Below are positions 29,590 to 38,302 of a DNA stretch of 64,000 nucleotides, one piece after another. The notes under the pieces were generated by a model that ran no database searches, had not been told where the DNA came from, and was given only the letters and a program-made list of their open reading frames with translations. Where the stretch lies: the NCBI GenBank assembly GCA_023212695.1, contig JALCCG010000011.1:1-64000 (forward strand). The letters are read 5' to 3'. The position numbers were made by a program, and so were the translations under genes. The stretch comes from Sporisorium sorghi (taxonomy: Eukaryota > Basidiomycota > Ustilaginomycetes > Ustilaginales > Ustilaginaceae). Position 1 is the first letter of the stretch; each line of letters opens with the position of its first letter.

Positions 29590-30514
29590 CTAGTGACCCT
29601 TCTTGACCGAGACAGTGTCCCATGCGGCACGTTCGGACTCCTCGTTGGCGACTTGCTGGACGTAGGGGGTGAGGTATCGCTTGTCCTGTTGAATTTGGTT
29701 GATGGCGTGACGAAGGATCAAGGTTGAGTCAGTAAATAGTCGATGAGAGTGTGAGACATCTCCTTCCTTTGCTGGGCATCCTTCTCCAACGACCCGACGA
29801 CTCGTGCTGCCATCTCGAACACATCCATCTCCACTCCCTTGCGGCCCGAAGCACCTTCTGCAGTGCCCACGCAAACGCAAATCCATCTTGACACAAAAAA
29901 CTCACCTCCTTAGCAGGCAGCCACTGCTCCTTGGGCAGTTCGCGGTGGAGCACGGACAGGTGCGCGGCCTGGCGCATGCGGAAGGCGCGGTCGTACGCCT
30001 CCTTGTCCGGCAGACGCGAAATAGCCTTCTGCACACGCTCCGACTCCTCGATGAGCAGGTCGTCGTAGCGCAGACCCATCTGGCGGTGGCCCGTGGCGTT
30101 GGCGTACGCGTTGGCGACGGGCTTGAGCATGCGCAGCAGCGCGGGCGACGACTGCACGTACTTGGCGAGGCTGAGTCCGGAGAGCGCCTGCGAGTGAAGA
30201 GATAAGGTTGCAGCAGTGGCGGAAGTTGTCAAGAGATGCGGGTGTTTGTGATGTTTCAGGTGGTGGAAGGTGTGAGTGGTCGGCGGTGCGGTGCGGTGCG
30301 GTGCAATGTGCAGGTGCGTGTGCGGATGTGCGAGATGGTATGCAGAGGATGTCGAGTGCGATGTAGATGGCGAAAAGTGCGTATGGAGGAGACGATCAAG
30401 TGAGAAGAAGAACAGGTCAGTAAACCATCACCAAAAGATCGAGCTGCAGCAACGCTCTGTTGTTTGCAACTTCGACTGCTTTGCGACTGTTGTTGCAGTA
30501 CGTACGAGAACCAT
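29590..30514 (-). CDS. QCR7: cytochrome bc1 complex subunit 7
   Basis: Three inferred exons: 30506-30514 (only ATG GTT CTC), 29906-30187 and 29590-29685. Intron 1 is 318 nt (donor GTACGT, acceptor TCGCAG) and intron 2 is 220 nt (donor GTGAGT, acceptor TTCAACAG). The product has 128 residues, against 127 in yeast. Signatures include LAKYVQSSPALLRML, YANATGHRQMGLRYDDLLIE, RLPDKEAYDRAFRMRQAAHL, LHRELPKEQW and the C-terminal DKRYLTPYVQQVANEESER. The subunit sits on the matrix side of complex III and is needed for assembly. No in-frame ATG exists in exon 2, so an upstream exon is required; the 9-nt exon is the best candidate but is inference. It diverges from the HEM14-NDUFAF7 ORF. Confidence 0.85.
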
Positions 30515-30770
30515 CTTTGCGAATATGATGTAGGGATGAGCGGGGGAGATCAGATGATGATGGTGTAAAGCCGTGATATCGACGACGACGACGACGAGCT
30601 GCTAGCAAGTGGCATCTTCCTCGCTGCCGGTCGGAAAGGCCTTCCCAGCCAACGAGGTCGATTACAAATCGCAGCTGCCCAACTGTAAGCACGTTGCGCG
30701 AAAATTCAAATGAATTCTGCGCTTCTGCGCGCGAGAATTTCAACTCGGAACCTCGCGGAGGGGATGAAGC

Positions 30771-30784
30771 AATTTTCGAAAATT
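30771..30784. promoter_or_regulatory. perfect palindrome AATTTTCGAAAATT
   Basis: Exactly self-complementary 14-mer near the middle of the divergent promoter. The half-site AATTTT resembles the element seen in fungal ribosomal and mitoribosomal promoters. A near copy (AAATTTTCGAAAA) occurs at 60206-60218. Confidence 0.5.
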
Positions 30785-30838
30785 CTGATTGTGAGATCGT
30801 CGTGCCATCATGCTGACATAAGTCTGACAGACAAGGGT

Positions 30839-30845
30839 TATAAAA
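30839..30845 (+). promoter_or_regulatory. TATA box
   Basis: TATAAAA in GGGTTATAAAAGAAAG, 155 bp upstream of the HEM14-NDUFAF7 start codon. Confidence 0.55.
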
Positions 30846-30999
30846 GAAAGCCGCTCCACACCGCCAAAAAAAAGTGTCAAAGTCAGGCAAAGCTGAGCAA
30901 GCAGCTCGGACCAGCTTGCAAGCCGGTGGTTTGTCATGACGCTGCAGATGCAGCGCTTCCCTTCTCGCAACCACTCTACCCCCAAAAACACGGGCCAAG

Positions 31000-33900
31000 A
31001 TGCTGCTATCAAGATCAGCGTCACGCCTACACCACCCAGCGCGGTCGGCTCTCTTCACATCGAGACCGCTCTCCTCATCAACAAAAGCGCTCGCAGACAA
31101 GAAACGCATCGCCGTGCTCGGCGGTGGTATCTCTGGCCTCACCTCTGCCTACCGCCTCGCACAACAGCTCCCGAAAGACCGATGCGACATCGTGCTCCTC
31201 GAGCATCAAAATCGGCTTGGCGGCTGGATCCAGTCCGAGCGTATTACCCTTCCGTCCAGCGGCGGCGAAGCTGGTAGCAATGTCACGGCGCTCATCGAAA
31301 AGGGCCCGCGCAGTATCCGACCCGCCGGCTACTCGGGCTTGATGATGCTGCAGCTCGTCCAGTCGCTCGGCCTGCTCGAGAGGATGCTCAAAGTGCCCAA
31401 GACGGCACCCTCGGCACAGAACAGATTCCTCTACTATCCCGACCGCCTCGTCAAGCTCCCCAGCAGCGTCGCTTCGCTCCTGTCGGCACTGTTCAAGCTG
31501 CCCTTCCTGCGCGCTATCATCCCAGGTGTGCTGCGCGAGCCTCGTGTCCCGTCACGCTTCCTGCGCCCGCGCTCCGAGTCCCAGGCGGAAAAGCAACGTT
31601 TGCAGCAACGAGAGTGGATCGAGGACGAGAGCGTCGACTCGTTTGTCTCGCGCCGATTTGGCAAAGGTTTGGCGGAGAATCTGCTCTCGGCTGTAATTCA
31701 TGGGATTTATGCGGGAGATACGAGGAGGCTCAGTGTGCGTGCTGTGCTTCCGTTCTTGTGGGAGGCCGAACGAACGCACGGCAGTGTGCTACGCAGCATG
31801 CTCCCAACGAAGAGGAACAAGCGTCATCGAGCCCTGCCGCCATCAGAAGCGGCGGCGAAAGCGGCTAAAGAGGACCGACTGAAGGAGGTGCAAGCTGAGC
31901 TTGGACAGGAGATGGTGGACAGCTTCAAGTCGATCAGCGTCTACAGCTTCCCGGAAGGCGTGCAAGAGCTCACACAGGCGTTGGAGACGCGCTTGGCCGA
32001 GATGGACAACGTTCGTATCAGCAAGGGCGACGCTGTCCAGTCGATCGTTGTTGACGCTACTGGCCGGACGCTTTTGCGGACGGAAAAGGGAGAGACCATC
32101 GAGGCGGACCGCATCATCTCCAGCATCCCATCGTCTCGACTCGCAGACATCCTCCCTCCGACTGCAGAATTCCCGCATCTCAAGCACAACCCATCCGCAA
32201 ACGTGGGTGTTGTAAACCTCGTCTTCTCACCAAAAACCGTGGCATCGTCAAGCAAGCCGTTGGTGCCGGTCGAAGGGTTCGGCTACCTGATTCCACGCAC
32301 GACGCCGGCTAATGAGGACGGCATCCTCGGTGTGGTGTTCGACAGCGATGCGATTCCGAATCAGGATACGGCTGACGTAGCGTCGCGACCGGTCAAGCTG
32401 ACTGTCATGATGGGCGGTTCGCACTGGTCAGAGCTCGAGACGCTTCCGAGCGAGGCGGACATGAAGGCACGCGCTGTCAAGGCTGTTTCCCAGCACCTGG
32501 GAATTGATCGATCATTGCTGGAAGATGCGTCGAAAGTCAGTATCAAGGCGACGCTGCAGAAAGAGTGCATTCCGTGGTACCTCGTTGGGCATCCTGTGCG
32601 CATGTCGCAGCTGCACAAGGCGCTGGAGAGGGACGAGACGCTTGCGAGCAGGCTGACTTTGGTTGGGGCCAGCTACACGGGCGTCAGTCTCAACGACTGT
32701 GTAGCCTATGCAACGGAAGCGGTCGAGCAGGTTGTCGACGCGGAACTGCACGGCGGCGACAAGATCGTCACAGGCCTTCGCTCCTTTGCTGTTCCTCCAG
32801 TTGCACCATCGAAGACAACGACGAGCATCGCAGCGAAAGCGAGAAACGGCGACACGCATCCAAGCACTTCACCACAAGGCCTGATGGGCCCGACCACTGC
32901 CGCGCCAACACAGTTCTCCCTTGCTCGCGGCATCCACACACGCGCATTCTCCACCACTCGCAGAACTCCCAACACCCCTTCATCGCCATCTCCACATTCA
33001 GCCCCTGCACCAGCAAAACCCACCAAGAACCTCAACGACATCCTACTCGACAGCATCCGCGCCTCTGGCCCGATGCCTGTCTCGACCTACATGCGCACCT
33101 GCCTGCTCGACCCGATGCAGGGGTACTACTCGTCCGCCAACTCGCCCACCACCTCCCGCGAAGTCCTCGGCAGCCGGGGCGACTTTATCACCTCGCCCGA
33201 AATCTCGCAGGTGTTCGGCGAACTCGTCGCCATCTTCTACCTCGCACGGTGGCAGGCTGTCGGCGCACCGTCCGCGACGCGCATCGTCGAGCTCGGTCCC
33301 GGTAAAGGCACGTTGCTCGCCGATATGCTGCGGACATTCGCAACGTTCAAGCCGTTCATGGCGACGCTGAAGCGAATCCAGCTGGTCGAGACGAGCGACG
33401 GGCTCATGGAGCTCCAGCTTGCTGCGATTAGGGACGCGCTCGCGGTGGCAGGCAAGCGGGTCGTCGGTGCCGACGAAGAAGCCACAGACGGGGTGATCGT
33501 CGAGTGGTTCCCTGGCGTCGACATGGTCCCTGTCCTGCCTGACGAGTTCACAATCCTCACGGCGCACGAGTTCTTCGATGCGCTGCCGACGCACATTTTC
33601 GAAAAGGGCCAGGACGGCAAGTTCAGGGAGGTGCTGGTGGGGATCAAGCCCAAGTCTGCCATCACTGTGCTCCGGCCTGGACAGGAGGTGGTTGAAGAGA
33701 AGGAGGAGCTTGGGTTTGTGCTGAGTCCGACGCCGACGCCGTGGGCGCAGATGCTGGTGCAGAACAATGCGCGGTTTGCGCACCTGCAGGCGGGGCAGCG
33801 CGTCGAGGTGAGTCCGGAGGCGTGGGCCGTCGCTCGGCGCGTGGGTGAGCTCGTTGCTGGGCGCGTGGCCTCGCCACCTTCATCCACTGTACCCAAGCCG

Positions 33901-34458
33901 GCCGGTTCGACCGCTGCACCGGGATCGGCCGAAGCGCAGGCCGAAGCGCAGCTCGAATCCGACCGCCTTGCCGCACACAACGCCCGCGAACACGCCCGCC
34001 TCACCCACCCGACCCAGGGCGGCATCGGCCTCATCATCGACTACGGCGGCGACAGCGCCTTCGGCAACTCGTTCCGCGCCTTCCGCAACCACACGCTCGT
34101 GCCCGTCTTCGAATCCCCTGGTAGCGTCGACCTCACGGTGAACGTGGACTTTCTGCACCTGAAATCGGCGCTGCACACGACGGACGCGCGCTACCTCGGC
34201 CCGATTGACCAGGCGGATTTCCTGGTGGGCATGGGGCTGCAGATGCGCACGGAGCGGTTGGTGAGGGGGAGGTCCGGGGAGGATGAGCAGAGGATCAAGG
34301 ATGCGGCGAACAGGTTGGTGGATGAGACGGGCATGGGGGTGCAGTATAAGGCGCTGGCGGTGTGTGGAACGGCGTTTGGCGAGGGTGAGGCTGTGAAGGC
34401 TCAGGAGGGGCAGGGAAAAGGCGAGCCCGAGCTTTACCCGTTTGAGTTTCAGCAATGA
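31000..34458 (+). CDS. HEM14: fused protoporphyrinogen oxidase + NDUFAF7-type methyltransferase
   Basis: One uninterrupted ORF of 1152 residues. Residues 1-32 are a mitochondrial presequence (MLLSRSASRLHHPARSALFT). Residues 35-590 are protoporphyrinogen IX oxidase: FAD-binding GGGISG at 41-46 (RIAVLGGGISGLTSAYRLA), RLGGWIQSE, and the C-terminal GASYTGVSLNDCVAYATEA. This enzyme makes protoporphyrin IX in heme synthesis. A ~90-residue Ser/Thr/Pro-rich linker contains an internal Met629 and a presequence-like stretch (FSLARGIHTRAFSTTRRTP, 639-657). Residues ~685-1150 are a DUF185/MidA methyltransferase: YYSSANSP, GDFITSPEISQVFGEL, SAM motif VELGPGKGT (763-771), HEFFDALPTHIF and IIDYGGDS. It matches NDUFAF7, which methylates an arginine of the NDUFS2 complex I subunit. 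I see no stop, frameshift or convincing intron between the halves. Whether one or two polypeptides are made is open. Confidence 0.9.
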   Translation: MLLSRSASRLHHPARSALFTSRPLSSSTKALADKKRIAVLGGGISGLTSAYRLAQQLPKDRCDIVLLEHQNRLGGWIQSERITLPSSGGEAGSNVTALIEKGPRSIRPAGYSGLMMLQLVQSLGLLERMLKVPKTAPSAQNRFLYYPDRLVKLPSSVASLLSALFKLPFLRAIIPGVLREPRVPSRFLRPRSESQAEKQRLQQREWIEDESVDSFVSRRFGKGLAENLLSAVIHGIYAGDTRRLSVRAVLPFLWEAERTHGSVLRSMLPTKRNKRHRALPPSEAAAKAAKEDRLKEVQAELGQEMVDSFKSISVYSFPEGVQELTQALETRLAEMDNVRISKGDAVQSIVVDATGRTLLRTEKGETIEADRIISSIPSSRLADILPPTAEFPHLKHNPSANVGVVNLVFSPKTVASSSKPLVPVEGFGYLIPRTTPANEDGILGVVFDSDAIPNQDTADVASRPVKLTVMMGGSHWSELETLPSEADMKARAVKAVSQHLGIDRSLLEDASKVSIKATLQKECIPWYLVGHPVRMSQLHKALERDETLASRLTLVGASYTGVSLNDCVAYATEAVEQVVDAELHGGDKIVTGLRSFAVPPVAPSKTTTSIAAKARNGDTHPSTSPQGLMGPTTAAPTQFSLARGIHTRAFSTTRRTPNTPSSPSPHSAPAPAKPTKNLNDILLDSIRASGPMPVSTYMRTCLLDPMQGYYSSANSPTTSREVLGSRGDFITSPEISQVFGELVAIFYLARWQAVGAPSATRIVELGPGKGTLLADMLRTFATFKPFMATLKRIQLVETSDGLMELQLAAIRDALAVAGKRVVGADEEATDGVIVEWFPGVDMVPVLPDEFTILTAHEFFDALPTHIFEKGQDGKFREVLVGIKPKSAITVLRPGQEVVEEKEELGFVLSPTPTPWAQMLVQNNARFAHLQAGQRVEVSPEAWAVARRVGELVAGRVASPPSSTVPKPAGSTAAPGSAEAQAEAQLESDRLAAHNAREHARLTHPTQGGIGLIIDYGGDSAFGNSFRAFRNHTLVPVFESPGSVDLTVNVDFLHLKSALHTTDARYLGPIDQADFLVGMGLQMRTERLVRGRSGEDEQRIKDAANRLVDETGMGVQYKALAVCGTAFGEGEAVKAQEGQGKGEPELYPFEFQQ

Positions 34459-34558
34459 TCACACCACACGCATGTAGACTTGCAACTTGCACCAAAAGCT
34501 CGTCAAGAGCCGCACTTGATTTCTTACAATCGCACACCATCTCGACATGCTTCTGCCA

Positions 34559-37500
34559 TCACGACGAGAAATCAAAGTTGACCCCGGCCAATCCACCCAG
34601 GTTGAAATGGGTCGCGCTCGTCCTCCGACTCCTGCTCCCAAACCCATGCGGCGTATTGGCGCCCGACATGTGCCCGTTCGCAAGTGGCGTCATGCTCATC
34701 GAGCTAGCCAGCGCCGCCGACGCCGCCGCCGAGTTCAACGGCACCCCTCCATTGCCATTCCCGATCGCACCTCCCCCGAAATCAAACGCGCCTCCACCGC
34801 CCATCCCGAACTTGGTCGCGTGCTGTCCCGGTTCGGCCACTTCCGATTCGGCAGCGAGGTGCGAGTGGCCGTTGGCGCCGGCAGCGTCCATCGTGGTGGC
34901 GCCAAAGAGGTCGTGCATCGACGTATTCGTGAAACCGGGCGGGAGGAGCGAGCCCCAGAAATCGTCCATGCCCGAAGACGCGCCAAAGATCTGCGAGGGC
35001 CAGTTGACGTTGGTCCCGTCCGCACCCGTGACGGTCGAGGCGCCGCCGTGCACACCCGGCCCAAGCTCCGCACCGTGTGCATCGAGCGTTGGAGCAGGCA
35101 GTCCACCGTCGTTGCCGCCACCATTCGCCACACCTTCAGCACTCAAGTGCACGGCTCCATCCTCACCCGCCGCGACGACATTGCCATCAGCGTCCATCGC
35201 TTCCGGCGTCACCGCCCGCGATACCGCTCGGCTGTTGTTGGCGGACTTGGACGCAGTGGTGTGATCCTTGCGCGCCTGCAGCAGCGCCTTGAGGAACGAC
35301 GCGTACAGCGCCGGCGTGTGCGTCTCGTTGACCGCCGCCTCTTCGAGCATGTCGACGGCATCCTGCACGAGAGCAATGATCGAATTCTCCTCCGCGTAGC
35401 CGGCAAACGCCGGTCGGATCAGCTTGAGCAGGAACACGCAGGCATAGGCAAGCGTGAGGATGTGCGCGTCCGGCGCATATCGCATGTTGCGGCGGCTTGG
35501 CCCGACGCACTGCGTGACGATGGTTTTGGCGGCTTCCAGACACTTGGCAAAGTACTGGGCACGGTCGAGGCTCGCGCCGATTGGGTGGTCCACCGCTTGC
35601 TGCAGGCCGAAAGAGTTGAGCACCAGCACAGCAAAGCTGAATCGCACGGGCATCATGTGCACGTAGTGAATCATGATGCGCGTGTTGAGGTCCAGGTTTT
35701 CGGCATCCTCGTCGTCATCGTCGTAGATGTACTTTGCGCTTCTTTCCGCCGCCTCGGTGGATTCTCCGTCCTTGGTGCCCGTCTCGACACCCGTCTTGCT
35801 GTTGGAAGCAGCAGCGCTGCCGGCGCCGCCTTTTCCTTTGCCCTTGTCCTTGGACGCGGCCTTCTCGGCGGCGAGGGCGAGCTTGCGCCTCTTCTTCTCG
35901 ATGTACTCCTCGGCCTCCTCCGGCATCGTGAAAAGTCCACGCCATCGCCACTCCTCGCGCCATTCCTGGAGCTGCTCGTTAAAGATGGGGAGCACGAGCG
36001 AGTAGTCGATCTCCGAGTTGAGTCCCGATACGGACGAGGTGGACGAGTAGAGAAAGTCGAGCTGCCTCGAGCTGATGCGGTACAGATCGACGCTCGCGCT
36101 GACAGCCACGTCCCACGGGCGGCTGAAACGGCTGCCCCAGTTGCGGCAGTTGCGCACGATCCAGTCTTCGCGAACGGTGTACGGCTTGCCCATCTGAATG
36201 CTCAGGCCGCGGTCCACGCCAAAGCAGACGTACCACGTGCGCTCGCGATTCAGGATCTCGCGCTCGCGGTCGAGCACGGCAGGATCGTCCGGATGAGGAC
36301 TGTGATTGAACGTAGCCACGCTCTTGCGGTGCAGGTTCAGATCGGTAGCCATGCGAAGGGCGAGACCGCTGTACATCCACGTCTTGTCCTCTTCAAAGCG
36401 CTCGGCGGGTTGCGCGTAGAGAGCCATGAGCAGGAAGCCTTGTACGATCTCGATGCTCTTGAAGCCGCGGTTGACCACGTCAAAGGCGACTTTGCGGGTG
36501 AGAGCAAGACACTTGGCATGCAGATCCGGCCTGCGCTCGTAGAATTTGGAGGCGACGGTGCAGACGCACGTGAAGAGGAAGGGCGATCGACTGCAAATGA
36601 AAGTGGGCGTGTGCCACTCTGCGTCGAGCAAGCAAACGTGCTGCGTGCACCTGCGGAAGAAGATGCTGAAAAGGTCGAGCACCTCTTCGGAGGTGACAAT
36701 GCCCAGCGTGAGCAGCTCGGGAGGCATCTCGCGTTCGATGATGATGCGGCGCAGAGGCAGAATCGTCATGGGCCCGGGGCGGAAGTAGTTTTGGGAGGCG
36801 ACGCCGAGAGGGATCTTGCGTTTCATGTCATCGCTTGTGGTACCTGAAACGGCGGGCGAATTGTCGCCGCCGCCGCCCTCGGACTTGGTGGTGGTCTTGT
36901 CAGGACTCTGACCGCCCGTACTGCCGGAGCGCTGACTGTCCTTCTCGCTGCTGCTGGTGCCGTTGCGAGCCAGCTTGCGTGCTCGATGGTTGTTGTGCAG
37001 GCTGGCTTCAGCGAGCAGACCGAGCGGGTTGAGCGTGTTGTCTGGCAGCGAGTGGAGACGTGGCGAGCCGCGCGAGTTGCGGCTGCGCGGAGGCTCGGAG
37101 CTGGATGCGCCCGGTCGCGGTTGCTGACGATGATGATGCGGAAGCGGCTCGAGGAAGCGCGTGCCGTGGGCGTTGGCGGGCGAAGGGAAGCTGCCATCGG
37201 TGGACAAAGCGCTCCTCTGCGCGACAGCATTGGGGTTGATGGTGTTGATTGGACTGGCGCCATCGTTGCTCATCCTGGCTGGCGAAGCGGCCGCGTGCGA
37301 GGCGTAAGGATCCGAAACACGCGTCCAGGGAGACCGCGGAGCATGTTCGCCGCCGGCAGAGTACGGATGCGAGTGAGTGAGGCGTGGGTCCGAGCGCTGG
37401 TGTTCCTTGGGCAAGCGTTCAGGCTCACGAGGGAAGGTAGGCGAGGGACTGCGCGTCACCATGCCTCCGTGCTGTGCAGCCAGACCCGGATCGCGGATGC

Positions 37501-38302
37501 TGCGCAGGACGGTAGCCAGCGTCTGCTCCATCTTGCGGAGGCTTTGCTGCATGGCTTCTGCCTTTTGATTCTTGCCTCCCTTCTTGCCGCGATTGCTCTC
37601 CTCAAAGATACACTCGTGGTTGCCGTTGCGGCATCGGTTGCAGGGCGGACCCTTTTCGGCGCCTACGCAACGCATCTTGAGACGTCGACAGTTGGTGCAG
37701 GCGCGGGCACCACGCGTTGGCTTCTGCTTCTTTCCTGCGGTTCCATCTTTGGCACCGTCGCCGTTGGCAGCCTTGTCTCCGCCGGCCTTGTCCTTTGCGC
37801 CCGCACCTTTCTTGGACTTGGCCGACTTGGGTGAGGCATCGCGCTTGCGTTTGTTGCTGGTCTGCTTGGCTTTGCTGGTGTTGGCCGCGTCGCTGTCTTG
37901 TTCGTCATCATCGTCATCATCGTCGTCGTCCGAATCGTCACTGTTGTCGTCGTCCTCTTCGTCGTCCTCATCCTCCTCTTCGGCACTTCTGCTGAGACTC
38001 CTCTTGGGGGCGGATGGAGTTGCGCTGCTGCTGTGTAGAGCAGAGGGATTGGAAGCCGGCCAGGAAGCAACAGGCGTCTGACCTGAACGGTAGGGTGAAT
38101 AGGAGGATGACGGGTAGGCAAGCGAGGCGAGAGCGTGGCCGTAAGACGTGAGAGGCGAATGATGGCCTGGGGTGTGAGAGCCGTTGCCCGGATGCCCAGA
38201 CAGAGACGGATGCTGAAGATGTGCTGCAGACGAAGTGGGCAAGGGCAAGTTGTGCTCGACCGAGCCTTGCCGCGAATGGGAGAACTTGGGCGGCGTGTTC
38301 AT
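34559..38302 (-). CDS. Zn(II)2Cys6 transcription factor, acidic N terminus
   Basis: Single exon, 1247 residues. The N terminus is Ser/His-rich. It is followed by an extreme acidic block (about 108-140, runs of Asp/Glu/Ser) and Lys-rich nuclear-localisation-like sequence (KAKQTSNKRKRD). The zinc cluster is C202, C205, C212, C221, C224, C231 (ACTNCRRLKMRCVGAEKGPP, then CNRCRNGNHEC) with a normal 8-residue loop. The next segment (KKGGKNQKAEAMQQSLRKME) looks like a coiled-coil dimerisation helix. The fungal-specific TF domain covers about 520-830 (EREILNRERTWYVCFGVDRG, MATDLNLHRKS). The C-terminal ~250 residues are Gly/Ala-rich. It should be a nuclear regulator; target genes are unknown. Its 3' end lies only 100 bp from the end of the convergent HEM14-NDUFAF7 ORF. 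Confidence 0.92.
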   Translation of the reverse strand: MNTPPKFSHSRQGSVEHNLPLPTSSAAHLQHPSLSGHPGNGSHTPGHHSPLTSYGHALASLAYPSSSYSPYRSGQTPVASWPASNPSALHSSSATPSAPKRSLSRSAEEEDEDDEEDDDNSDDSDDDDDDDDDEQDSDAANTSKAKQTSNKRKRDASPKSAKSKKGAGAKDKAGGDKAANGDGAKDGTAGKKQKPTRGARACTNCRRLKMRCVGAEKGPPCNRCRNGNHECIFEESNRGKKGGKNQKAEAMQQSLRKMEQTLATVLRSIRDPGLAAQHGGMVTRSPSPTFPREPERLPKEHQRSDPRLTHSHPYSAGGEHAPRSPWTRVSDPYASHAAASPARMSNDGASPINTINPNAVAQRSALSTDGSFPSPANAHGTRFLEPLPHHHRQQPRPGASSSEPPRSRNSRGSPRLHSLPDNTLNPLGLLAEASLHNNHRARKLARNGTSSSEKDSQRSGSTGGQSPDKTTTKSEGGGGDNSPAVSGTTSDDMKRKIPLGVASQNYFRPGPMTILPLRRIIIEREMPPELLTLGIVTSEEVLDLFSIFFRRCTQHVCLLDAEWHTPTFICSRSPFLFTCVCTVASKFYERRPDLHAKCLALTRKVAFDVVNRGFKSIEIVQGFLLMALYAQPAERFEEDKTWMYSGLALRMATDLNLHRKSVATFNHSPHPDDPAVLDREREILNRERTWYVCFGVDRGLSIQMGKPYTVREDWIVRNCRNWGSRFSRPWDVAVSASVDLYRISSRQLDFLYSSTSSVSGLNSEIDYSLVLPIFNEQLQEWREEWRWRGLFTMPEEAEEYIEKKRRKLALAAEKAASKDKGKGKGGAGSAAASNSKTGVETGTKDGESTEAAERSAKYIYDDDDEDAENLDLNTRIMIHYVHMMPVRFSFAVLVLNSFGLQQAVDHPIGASLDRAQYFAKCLEAAKTIVTQCVGPSRRNMRYAPDAHILTLAYACVFLLKLIRPAFAGYAEENSIIALVQDAVDMLEEAAVNETHTPALYASFLKALLQARKDHTTASKSANNSRAVSRAVTPEAMDADGNVVAAGEDGAVHLSAEGVANGGGNDGGLPAPTLDAHGAELGPGVHGGASTVTGADGTNVNWPSQIFGASSGMDDFWGSLLPPGFTNTSMHDLFGATTMDAAGANGHSHLAAESEVAEPGQHATKFGMGGGGAFDFGGGAIGNGNGGVPLNSAAASAALASSMSMTPLANGHMSGANTPHGFGSRSRRTSATHFNLGGLAGVNFDFSS

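Larger units (their letters stand above)
30515..30999. promoter_or_regulatory. bidirectional promoter QCR7 / HEM14-NDUFAF7
   Basis: A 485-bp divergent region between two genes for mitochondrial respiration and heme. It contains a perfect 14-bp palindrome AATTTTCGAAAATT (30771-30784), further AAAATTC/GAATTTC elements (30697-30740) and a consensus TATAAAA (30839-30845) oriented for the plus-strand gene. Confidence 0.55.

Noticed and set aside
31000..34458. HEM14 and NDUFAF7 as two adjacent genes
   Set aside because: Considered, but there is no stop codon or strong splice pair between residues 590 and 685. The frame is continuous, so I report one ORF and flag the alternative.
34547..36847. 766-codon open frame on the plus strand
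   Set aside because: Antisense shadow of the second Zn2Cys6 factor; no domain-like sequence, Arg/His/Val-rich composition.
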